Both the position numbers and the translations under genes were made by a program. A stretch of DNA of 64,000 nt from Sporothrix humicola (Eukaryota > Ascomycota > Sordariomycetes > Ophiostomatales > Ophiostomataceae): assembly GCA_021396245.1 (NCBI GenBank), contig WNYE01000129.1, forward strand, positions 1-64,000. The letters are read 5' to 3'. Below, in pieces: positions 54,329 to 64,000 of the stretch. Position 1 is the first letter of the stretch; each line of letters begins with the position of its first letter. The notes beneath the pieces are model-generated. The model searched no databases and was not told where the DNA came from. It saw only the letters and a list, made by a program, of their open reading frames with translations.

Positions 54329-57080
54329 GGTTGCGACGGTGTGTGATATAGGAAAGGGTATAGAGTCGAGATATAGATGCGACGCTCGTGGTGGTCGTGA
54401 AATGGAATTGTTTGTCTCGTCGTCCGTGATGGTGATACGTCTCCAGAGCTCGCTGCCGCCTGTTGTCGCGCCTCGCGTTAGAAATTGCCGCCCTACACCG
54501 CCAAATTTCTTATCGCGCGACTGGTTCTTATCGGAGAAACTAGCACGTGACCATCACATCATCTGAGGACTTCCACCACCAAAATTTAGACCCCCTGAAG
54601 GTACCTGGAGCCATGCTCTATTACAGTGGGTTCAGGCACCTAAAAGGCCCTGTACCTTGCGATTACCCCAGACCCCGTATTATTGGCTCGAAAACGACTC
54701 GACGCTTTTAATAAGTGCTGTTTTCGGAAGGTCACGGCAAGACTCTCAGACTCGGAGAGGAAGGAAAGGGGGCATGACTGGACCTCTGCATTCTTTCTTC
54801 AGTCTGTCCTCACCATGACGTCGCGATGCAAAAAGAGTTGTCGACGCCATGTTTCGCTTCTTGCTTCTTCCGTGCACAGTGTGTGTTTCTCTGCCGTCGA
54901 ATGCACTCGCCTGTTACTCAGCTTTCGCTCTTTCCTGAAGTGCCGTCGCGGTCGCCGGATCCCTTTCCATCACCACGTGCTTACTCCGTACACTGTCTTG
55001 CTCCTCCTTTTTCTTTTCTTCTTTCCTTTTCACATTGCCCTCTCTCTACGTACTTCCCTTACCCGGCACACGCCCCTCCTTTCCCTCATTACGACGCAGC
55101 GTACTTCGTAATTGTGCTAAAAAGAAGCTTGCAGAGTATAAGGCGTTGGCAGGGTCAGGGCCATAAATCCTCCACAAGCCGTTTTGGCCGTGCGTCGTTG
55201 CAAAGAAGGAGCAATAGTACGAAAGGCAAGAAAGAGATTTGACATTACTTCAGACTGTGGACTGCAACGGACGTTTGTACACACACCCTATCTTGCCTTT
55301 TTTTTCTCTCTTTTTTACTCCGCATTCTGTGGGGTGAAGTGCAAGTGAAGGATTTGATGGGGTGCAAGCAATTGAAGACTGAAAAAGATTAAAATTTGGC
55401 TTGTGACAGAGCATGGGCCGAGGGAATCAGATCCAGATGCAGAAAGGTTCTGTGACGAAACTGGAGACAAGGATATGGAGACAAAAAAAAAAGGAGGATA
55501 GGAGGGTAACAAGCTTGAAAAGAAGCAAGTTAGCAACTGTATCAAAGAGGAGCAGAGGGCCTAGAGGAGCTCGCAAATTGAAAAAAAAAAGAAGAAAAAT
55601 GACGAAGGAGACACAAAAATAGGAGAACGCAACGAAAGCCGAGGACACCATCCCAGAATTCCTGCATCAAGTGGAATGTAGCTTGGAAAAAGTAGCATGA
55701 GTAGGGGCAAACTAAGCTCGGGGGGCTTTTAGCACGACGAATTTATGCTCTGACGGGTATGGGGTAGGAATAAGTACGGGGAATTATCTGGGGCGGATTC
55801 TACATTGGCTCGATTGGCACGACGTACTTTTTGCATTGTGTGAGTGGACAAATGCGACCTTTGATGCCCGTTGGGAAATATGGAAATAAATGCGAATGTG
55901 TTGGAGGTTGATCGACCCCTGAGATGAGGGGAAGCCTTGCTTGTATGAAAAATCACGGGGAACCACTCTTGGCATCTTGTGAGCTTGATGGCCGATTATC
56001 TGATTTGGCAATTCTTGCGAGTGAAAGACGCACGGAAAGCAGAAAGAGGGGTGCGAGGCAAACTTGTCACTAGCCACGGCTATCATCAGAGGTCGATCAA
56101 AGAACACCCCAAAAGAATCACGGCAGAAGACAAAAAAGATTCATGTGTCGTGTGCTTCGACCTCGACATGGGCCCTCGGTATCGCCTTGGCCTCCAACTG
56201 AGACATTAGGCGTGAAGAGAGGAAGCCGGAGAGGCCTTCGATCTCGGCCCTGGGCATACTTACAGCACTTACAGCACTTACAAGACTTACAGCACTTGCT
56301 GCTTTGTTTTGTTTTCGTTGTGTCCTCCATCGGTCGTTTCCGGGGCCGTGGAATGCTTCTGTTCTAGGCCAGGCCTGGCCAGATCCGTCCAAGCACAGTT
56401 GATCGGCATGCTGGAAAGTGAAACATCGAGACCTTCACTGCGAAAGTGTCCCCAATGGAGGACCTCTGCCTGTACACCGTACACTGCATTGGCATGCACC
56501 AGAAAGAATGTTGTTGAAATACTTTTGAAGTGTTTTGGCAGTCCGGTAGAGACTGGTGATTGGACCCAAAAAGACCAAGAATTATAAAGAGTAAATAAAA
56601 CCGAAAGGAGTACCCCAAACAAAGAAGAAAGAAATAAAAAATAGAAAACGGAAAACAGAAACGAAAGACCGGCGTAGCATCCAACGCCTGGCAATGGGAG
56701 GAACCGTTATACTGAAAACTTGGAAGCAGCACCAAGTAAATAACCAGTGTATCAAAGCCTGTATAAGAAAACAAAAAAAGCAGAAACAAAACAAAAAGAC
56801 ACGGAAAAGAAACCCAGAACAAAAATGACACGACAAAAAGAGAAAACCAAAACAACAGTATCAAGTAATCGATACCAATGTAGTGGCACAAAACGTAAAA
56901 GTAGCGTGGAAAGAGAGGAAGAATGGGAGTTGTAATTATAGACAAGAAAGGTGTAAAAGGGTGGGTGGGGTTAGCGAGTACGGAGTACGCCGTACTGCTG
57001 GGGACGAAAGGCATCAAAGATGGCCGTGCTTGTGCTGCTTTCAAGCAAGACACAAGGCACGCACGTTTGACATCACCTCC
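54329..57080. other. Gene-free interval between CWC2 and the acyltransferase
   Basis: No supported gene. It carries TACTCCGTA at 54982-54990, TACGGAGTA at 56979-56987, and a second copy of the GTAAGT minisatellite at 56258-56301 in reverse orientation. Confidence 0.5.
56258..56301. repeat. Second locus of the 9-bp GTAAGT minisatellite (reverse orientation)
   Basis: Four to five copies of ACTTACAGC (one variant ACTTACAAG) are present, which on the minus strand is GCTGTAAGT, the same unit as at 10797-11003. No flanking inverted repeats are seen here. Confidence 0.85.
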
Positions 57081-58622
57081 TTAGTCCCGGCGCGCGGGGT
57101 CTGCCGGCCGGGCAGACTGCCGCGCAGCCTTACGGGCAGCCAACTCCTGTTGTTCGGCCGGGGTGGCAAATAATTCCTGGACCTTTGTGTAGAGTCTGTT
57201 GGGCCACTGAACGGCAGGTTCGTCGATGTAGACGGTGACCAGGTTGGCAATGACAAAGGTGGCGGGGAAAATGATGACCTGGGGCGCCAAAAAGTTGAGC
57301 TCGAGACCCATGGGGCCAGTCTTGGGCAGCTGGCAACGGTTAATCCACCACGCGAGCATCTTGTCGTGGTCCTCGACAACACGGTACCAGCCGGTCATGG
57401 CATAGACACGGTCGCCAATGGACGCGAGGACAGGGCCGTGGACGAGGTACAGCGCGTAGGAGATGCGGCCCAGGTACTGGCAGAAGTAAGACTCGAAGAA
57501 TCTCTTGAGCGTGGGAATGTACGGCACAGTGCCGACAATCATGCCCGACGCAAACACCAGGAAGAACCACTTGGGATCGAAGACTGCCTGCGGCTTCAGG
57601 AACGACAAGTAGTACCACATGGGGTTGGAGCGCAGAAGCATCAGGTCGTTCTTCTGCGAGGGCACGCCGGCGAGGAACATGCCGAGGACGAAGAAGCCGT
57701 AGACAAGCGGCTTCTTGTAGCGCTCAGCAACCTGGAAGATCGGGGGCAGCTGGCCGACCTTGGCGAGCATATCGAGGTAGCAGAAGTAGACGCCGACCAT
57801 GAACATGCAGCAATAGTAGCCATCGACAATGTACAGGAAATAAATGCCCAGGGCAAGCATGGACAAGTGGCGGGCCGCGTTAGTAGCACGCGCGAGAGCC
57901 AGCATCAGCATGAAGCAGACCATGGAGCCGCGCATCTCAAAGGGAATGGACCACAGGTGCGTGTTCATAGTAACCCAGATGCTGCCTTCCTTAAACAGAA
58001 ATGTGAAGTTCTTCATTTCCACGTACCACTCCCAGTATTCCTCGAGAAGGCCCGCGTGCTGCGTCGAGTTGGAGACCCAGTAGTGGCCGAAGACGTGCCA
58101 TGATGTGATATACAGGAACGTGGTCGCAAAGATGGGGATGTAGAGGCGGAACCAGCGGCGGAAGACGGACGAGGCGAGACTGTCGTAGAGCTCCATGTGC
58201 TGGCCTTTGACAAGTAGCTTGAGCGGCTTTGCGCACAGCACGTAGCCCGAGATGACGTAGAAGATGGCTACTGCTATGTGGCCGCCCGTGAAGAAGTTGC
58301 GCACAAACGGTAGGGTTGCAAAGTGGTAGCGGTCCTTGAAGCCAAAGGCGTTCTCAAAGGCCTCGTTGTCGCCGTGGGGGCTGGCGGCGTGCGCCCAGAG
58401 CTCGTTGTGGTGGATGTAGACCAGGAAGGCCGCGAAGCCACGGAGACCGTCGAGGTAGGATGTTTCCCGCATAGTCGTGCCGGTTTTGCCATCGCTGAGG
58501 AAGCATGCGTTCCAGAACTTGCGAGCCGCTGTCTGCATAGGACGCTGGTCTTTCTCGCTGCTATTTTGTCCATCTCCATTGTGCAAGGGAAGGGGGGGCG
58601 CGGCAGCGCTCCTGCTGTCCAT
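57081..58622 (-). CDS. Membrane acyltransferase 3 family protein, 513 aa
   Basis: A single exon. A soluble N-terminus of about 50 residues is followed by the family motif SYLDGLRGFAAFLVYIHH, with the DGLRG segment and downstream His expected at the active site. About ten hydrophobic segments follow (for example AVAIFYVISGYVLC and YFLYIVDGYYCCMFMVGVYF) and a late conserved block, YLGRISYALYLVHGPVL. The C-terminal tail is cytosolic-looking and Arg/Ala-rich. Family members transfer acyl groups (often acetyl) to carbohydrates or secondary metabolites at membranes; the acceptor here cannot be told. No biosynthetic gene cluster is visible around it. Length is normal. Confidence 0.88.
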   Translation of the reverse strand: MDSRSAAAPPLPLHNGDGQNSSEKDQRPMQTAARKFWNACFLSDGKTGTTMRETSYLDGLRGFAAFLVYIHHNELWAHAASPHGDNEAFENAFGFKDRYHFATLPFVRNFFTGGHIAVAIFYVISGYVLCAKPLKLLVKGQHMELYDSLASSVFRRWFRLYIPIFATTFLYITSWHVFGHYWVSNSTQHAGLLEEYWEWYVEMKNFTFLFKEGSIWVTMNTHLWSIPFEMRGSMVCFMLMLALARATNAARHLSMLALGIYFLYIVDGYYCCMFMVGVYFCYLDMLAKVGQLPPIFQVAERYKKPLVYGFFVLGMFLAGVPSQKNDLMLLRSNPMWYYLSFLKPQAVFDPKWFFLVFASGMIVGTVPYIPTLKRFFESYFCQYLGRISYALYLVHGPVLASIGDRVYAMTGWYRVVEDHDKMLAWWINRCQLPKTGPMGLELNFLAPQVIIFPATFVIANLVTVYIDEPAVQWPNRLYTKVQELFATPAEQQELAARKAARQSARPADPARRD

Positions 58623-61600
58623 TGTGGCGGTGGATTGCGGGTATTGTTTGAAGGTTCGAGAATGGCGGCCGAGGCCAGAAAGATACCGGATGGGTGTGCT
58701 GATGGGGATGCAGGTCGTGGACGTGATAAAGAAACCGTAGTTGTGTTGGGAGATGTAGATGTCGAGGGGAAGGCGATCGTGATGGGATCGCGTCGACAGG
58801 TGTCCTTGTTTGTATTAAGCCCAAGGTCGCGCTCGCAGGGCAGCCAGGGGGGGTATCCGAAGAGCAAAAAAAAAGGGGGCAACGAAGAAGCAGGAAAGAA
58901 GTGCCGTCGTCAAGGCAGTGCTCGAAAAGACGAAACAAGAAAGAGCGAACGAAGAAGAAGAGAAAAAAAGAAGAAAGAGATGCCCAAAGACAAAAAGAGG
59001 AAAAGGGGGCAGCACAAGGAAGGTGAGATGCAGGAGGGAGAAAAGAGGCAGAAAGAGGTTGAAAGAATTGTCTTTGAGGCAGGTGCGATGGGTGTGGGGA
59101 ATTAGAGCTCAAAATAAAATAGGAAAGCCCGCTTTCTGGTCTACGGCCTTGTGGTTTCTACCGGCTGTTCCTCCCTGTTTCTCACTACAGAATACCACTT
59201 CTCCGCACTTTGTATGTTAATGTCTATGACAGATCGTCTGTTGCCGGTCGTGGAGTTTGTTGAAGATGGATGAAAATTTCGTCTATTTCCAAATAAGCCA
59301 CCTGTCCATCATGGGATTCTGCATCGTCTGGATGCGTGTAGTTTTGCGCGGACAGACGCATGTGATAATCTCCAAACTGCTACCCATTCGGTCCCAACTG
59401 CGGAGTAGGACTAGACGATGATTGAGAGCACGCTGCACGAGAGACGACATTTTCAGGCGACTAACTACCGCGAGTGCAGAGTTTGTTATAAGACGTCGAC
59501 GATTGTCATCGCCAATTCAGATGTGTTTTGCATGATGCGTCGTCTAATGCGTGTGTACATGTTTGTATTTACGATGTACATATTTTTCTTTCCTTCCATT
59601 TTGAGCCGAGAACAACTGTAAATCGGGAAGGCGCAAATTTGACGAAAGGCACGGCGAGCCCCCCTGAAGCCTGTAGGACCGACATACGTAGGCCTATTTT
59701 GGAGAGGGTTTGGAGAGGGGGTGCCAAGCCAAAGCCAGCTTTTAGTGCAGGAGAGAGCGACCCAGTCTTCGCCGGTCTTCTCCAGTCTGGAGGTTGCCCT
59801 CATCTGGTTTTCGCAACGGGCGAGGGGCTATGGAGTATGTAGAAATACTGTTTAGAAATACGCCGAGAGCAAAATGAGAGCAAAATGCAAGGCACATGCA
59901 TGCCGTCCTGCTTTCGTGCTTTTGTCTGTGTTCTTGTTCTTCTTCCCGTGCTTCTTCCCTGCCTTGTTCTTTGCAGCAACCGTGGCCAGGTTCGTTGATG
60001 AGGATGCGCGATGCAGCGGCAGCCAGGGTTGCAGTCGAACCAAGGTAGCGTGTAAGAGGGTGAGATACGGAGTAAACGTGAAATAAAGAGCATGAAAAGG
60101 GCAAAAAAACAGGGCTAGGGAAATAGGGGGATATGCCCCTGGGGCTACTGGAGGTTCTGGAAAGGCCCCGGAAGATGGCCTGCAAGCCGCTAAGGCCGCT
60201 GGAAATGAAAATATAGGGGATAAGGGTGGACGATTGGCGGACACAGGGCGGCAGGCCCGTCTGTGAGGTAGGGGTGGGGTGAGTCTATCCAAGATCAGTG
60301 CAGACACTGTTTTTTTTGGCGTTATTACAGTGTACGACATAAAGTGTCTCCCTTTCCTCCTGTCTGTGCCTGCTCGGTAGGGAGCCTGGGAGCTTGCTGA
60401 CTGTTTGGGGGGCACTTTCCAGCGCGCTGGGTGGCGGCATCTCAGAAATGACGGCAGGGCGGACGGCAGACACACGCATTTGGAAGGCACGATGAGTACG
60501 CACAGTGCCTGTGCCTTGTGCCTTTAAGTGTGGCTGCACACTGATCCCAACGTCGATGGTATTTTATGCTGTGGAAAGGGAGAGCTGCTCGGGCCGCGAC
60601 GAGGAAAGGGATGAATGCAAAAAAGATCAAATGGACCGGTGTCTTGACGATGGCCCTTGGTGTCGGTCTTTGCGTAATGGATGTGTTGGTGGTATATGGA
60701 TCGGACGAGATCGGACGAGGGCATGAGTAGGCCATATCGTTTGATATCAGCTGGTGAGCTTGTGGGATATAAAGTCAGACGGCAGCAAACAGTCAACGGA
60801 GTCAGCAAAAACGGCATATACGTACGCGTACAGAAGTATTCTACAAGGCAAACGAAAGGAGAAATCTTCACCAGCACGGCTCGTGCCTTCAAGCCACATA
60901 GACGCCATTTCCATATGTCCAATTGTACAGGCCCAATAGCAGCTCATCGCATCCGGCTGCAGGGACAAGCCTCAAGCGTCGGGCTGTACAACGTCACTGC
61001 ATTCGTAAGATACAAGTACTTCTTTTGGAGGCAGTACTTTGGGAGCTGTCCTGAGTCGTGACACACCTCGCACGGCATATGAGACGCACACGGAGCATTG
61101 CGATACTAGCCCGTGGTACACATCCCACTGTTGCTGGGTTAGTTTGGAATAAGTTTTGGACTCTTTGGACTTGTTGTGCGTTGACGGCACTCTTGAGTCC
61201 AGAACCATCGCGAGAAATGCTTATTTGTATCGCGCCTTGTGCTACCAGTGGGCTCTTGCCCTTTAATATGTACAGTGCTTATCCACAGAACACACAGTAC
61301 GGTGCAAATCAACGACGAATTACCCAATATGCAGCCCAGTCTCGAGCAGGGGGTGTGGCGAGAAGAGCACGACCCAGATAAGTGGGCGGGCTGCAGAACG
61401 AAATGAAAAGAGGAAAATAGGGGCAGAAGAGGGCAGAAAAAGGGCAGAAAAGGCGAGCCAGAAAAAATTAGACATCAAAGACGAAATAGGCAATACGCAC
61501 GAACGAGATTCGAACATGTTGATCATGGAGACATTGCAAATGGAAGGCAGGGGCGAGATGGGCCTTGCTGACTTTGCTGGCCAATGGCACGAAGACTCTG

Positions 61601-63815
61601 TACAGTCATGGAGATCTTGACTGATTGCATTGAAACGACGCATACCAAGTCTCCAATGGGAAGGAACGATGCAGGATTGCAGACGCGTCAAGCTGCACAC
61701 AAGGCAATTGCGACTGGCTAATGGTTATGCTTGAGAGCCAAAAGCCACGATGCCCTCGGCAGTCTACGTACTCTGGTACTGTGTAATTTGTACGAATGGG
61801 AGAGCGATTACGGGGAAGGCGGAGGAGAACGAGGCTAGAAGCTCAAACGAAGACAAACGCGTAAAGCGCAAAGCGACTTTCCTCTTTTTCGACCAGCACA
61901 ATGAGTGAAAAAAGAAGGTTGGCTCCGCTATGCTCCGTTACACCTGGGCCGATTGGGAAAGAGGTTAAAAAGAGCGTGAAAGGCTTGAAAAAGAAGGAAG
62001 TTAAAAAAAAAAAAAAAAAAAAAAAAGAGACGCGGCGCCAAACGCGTAACAAAGGAAGGAGGCAAAACCAAGCAAAATGCACAAAATGCAGAGGCAACGA
62101 CAGGCCATGCCAAGCCCTGCAATGCAAGTCGCGATGAAAGATAACGAGGCATACGATGTACTGTGTACGAAATAATTACGAAAGAAGCGAACAGAACGAA
62201 AGAAACGACAAAATGACGGACCAGCCGAGACAGGAGGGGAGGCAAACCGGCAAACACTTTAAGACCGCAAACAAACAATTGCGGCGCAGGATTTTGCAGT
62301 CGTCAGAAACGACTCAAACGAGGCAGAGACACGGACCAACCACAAGAAGAGGTTAGGAGGGAACGAGAGAAGGAAGAAGGAAGACAGGAGCGAGTTGAGG
62401 CGGCAGGATGTGCAAAAACGGGGATAGAGTGCCGAGCAAAAACCAAGTTGTGAACACCCACAGGGCCACAGATGCGCCAAAAATAGGAAGGCGCCGTCTC
62501 TGGTTGGTGGCTACTGGAGAGTTCCAAGTTGGAAGGCAAGCCCGGTCCCCACCCCGCGAAAGCGAAAGTCGTCAACTCCTTCAAACCTGGTTCCAGTGAG
62601 ACGGCCGGCGGGTTGAACAGAGAGAACTTAATACTGGCCCTGTTAATGCACTGTAGCCGTCCTCGCCGTCGTGGATATGCCCTAGAACGACGAAGCCACA
62701 AAGCCCCGAGTCTGTCGCGATGGCAGGAAAAAGAAAAGAGAGGGAGGGCAGTGGCTTGCCAGAAGGAAGTTCACTGCAAGGCACGACAAAAGTCAAGCCA
62801 CAGAGACAAAACAGCAAGACAGCAGATGACAGACACTGTGCTCACTTGCATGCAGCGGTATTGTTTACGACAACATCATGTTTGCAGTGTGGCGCGATCT
62901 GCGGTGGTGGACTAGCGCGATGGCGCCTGCCGCTTTTATCATTTTCTTTTATCAGGTTGGAACGAGATGAAGACGCAGAGCCTCTTGATATTGGATAAGT
63001 CTGATATCTTGTGCAAGCACAATGTGCAGACAATTTTGCACAAGATACCAGACCAAAACATCAGACTGAGGCATCAGCAGCCATGGAACACGAGCAACGC
63101 GAAGATGCAGTGAGGATGGAAGGAATAAAAAATACATTAAAAAAAACCAAATCCAGGGGAACGAAAGCAGAAAATAGAAGGGCTTGGCACCGGCCCCACC
63201 CCCTATTTCCATGGATGCGACCCAGTACGGAAAGTACCCCCCCTCGCCCCCTTCCTCGCAAGCCAATTCTGGGGAATATGATTGGTCGGGGAAGTGGGCA
63301 AGCCTTCATCCCATTGTCCAGTGAAAGGTCCCGGATGGCTTTTGAACGAGGTAGGTCACCAAAAGTGCATGAAAATACAGAAGGCTCAGCACATTGGCAT
63401 CCATTGGTTCGGTGGCTCAGTTGCGTCTCTCGGACACCACCGTATTACAGCGCGGGCTGGCTCTGACAGCATGCTGCAGCACCGCCGCACATTTGCCGCG
63501 TCTCTCTCTTCCTCTCTTTTCGCTTTCGTCTCTTTCGTCCAAGGAGCCACGCAGGAGCGTTGCCAGAATGCAGGCTCGGCCGATCTTTGCCTTGTTCTGC
63601 TGGAGCCCCCTAAAAGGAACCGCATATCAGTGGCCAGACTCTCACAGGTCCTTGCCAAAGACCCTCTGTTTTCCTTTGAAGGACCCTCTCTGCCTCTTTG
63701 CGAATACGCGGCAGGTGCCAGGCTACTTTGTGGGGCCTGGGGCCGAGTAAGCGCGACGCGCATTCTTACAGGGAATCCTGCTTTTGGCATGTTTCTTCAG
63801 CTTCAGCTTCAGCCT
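58623..63815. other. Gene-free interval at the right end
   Basis: No coding frame is supported over about 5.2 kb. It includes the acyltransferase promoter, TACGGAGTA at 60066-60074 and a 24-nt poly(A) tract. A few GT-rich donor-like sites exist but no joinable exons were found. Confidence 0.5.
62003..62026. repeat. A24 homopolymer
   Basis: Twenty-four consecutive A residues on the plus strand follow an A/G-rich stretch. It is either a simple tract or the fossil tail of a retroposed sequence; no reading frame or target-site duplication was identified. Confidence 0.9.
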
Positions 63816-63998
63816 TCAGGCGTTCTTCAAGATATATCTGACAGTGATCAGCGAAACACTATAGGTTCGTTTGTGTTCTCGAAACAGCAATTCTTTCTTA
63901 CGACGTTTACTGATATGGGGAAGAGTCAGATACCCGTAGACATCCAGTATTGTCTGTTCTCTAGTAACCTTCTTACTCCTTCTTATTCGGGCGGATAT
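63816..63998 (-). CDS. Basic reading frame entering from the right edge (partial, C-terminal or internal exon)
   Basis: From the window edge to a TGA at 63818-63816 the minus strand is open for 60 codons. The translation is rich in Lys and Arg and has a helix-turn-helix look: TREQTILDVYGYLTLPHISK, then KRRKKELLFREHKRTYSVSL and ITVRYILKNA. No start is inside the window and no family was recognised. A DNA-binding or transposase-like fragment is possible, and a chance open frame cannot be excluded. Confidence 0.28.
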   Translation of the reverse strand: MSARIRRSKKVTREQTILDVYGYLTLPHISKRRKKELLFREHKRTYSVSLITVRYILKNA

Positions 63999-64000
63999 GA

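Noticed and set aside
61495..61570. Possible tRNA because of a GTTCGAATC box on the minus strand
   Set aside because: The bases around the box cannot form a T-stem and no acceptor or anticodon stem could be drawn.

Overview
The window is nuclear DNA of a filamentous ascomycete. Genes have short introns with GTAAGT/GTGAGT-type donors and CTAAC-type branch sites, coding exons are GC-rich, and promoters and leaders are long pyrimidine-rich tracts. Fungus-restricted families are present (Chs7 chitin-synthase chaperone, DUF3716, DUF4360, Mvp1, Cwc2, Dcn1). Gene style and the very long, simple-sequence-rich intergenic DNA suggest Sordariomycetes; that placement, and any order within it, is inference. 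All gene models come from reading six frames and joining exons by eye; no homology search was run.

Layout. 1-1444 (-): N-terminus of a Gln/His/Pro-rich, regulator-like protein, running off the left edge and split by a 1.18 kb intron. 1445-16577: a 15 kb gene-free interval holding what looks like a spliced leader for the left gene, microsatellites, and a palindromic TIR element at 10749-11076 whose core is a GTAAGT-containing minisatellite interrupted by an assembly gap. 16578-17954 (+): Myb/SANT protein. 20864-22834 (+): dihydroxy-acid dehydratase without an evident mitochondrial presequence. 23151-27537 (-): two paralogous F-box/ankyrin-like proteins separated by an AT-rich island. 30042-31110 (+): CHS7. 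33710-36739 (+): large DUF3716 protein. 37498-37912 (+): mitoribosomal bS6m (MRP17). 38516-42943 (-): DCN1 with two giant introns and a possible alternative first exon. 44592-47263 (-): sorting nexin Mvp1. 48191-49256 (-): mitoribosomal uL15m. 49657-50091 (-): a small two-exon orphan gene at the edge of an AT-rich island. 51600-52895 (+): secreted DUF4360 protein. 53070-54328 (-): splicing factor Cwc2. 57081-58622 (-): membrane acyltransferase 3. 58623-63815: gene-free. 63816-63998 (-): basic reading frame entering from the right edge.

The genes do not form an obvious pathway cluster. Housekeeping genes (mitoribosome, neddylation, endosomal sorting, spliceosome, chitin-synthase export, branched-chain amino acids) alternate with lineage-variable ones (F-box pair, orphan gene, DUF4360 protein) that sit next to AT-rich islands. 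The least ordinary signals are the TIR/minisatellite element, the DCN1 alternative-exon architecture, the orphan spliced gene, the F-box pair with a shared C-terminal tail, and a 9-bp motif (TACGGAGTA) that recurs only in gene-free DNA.
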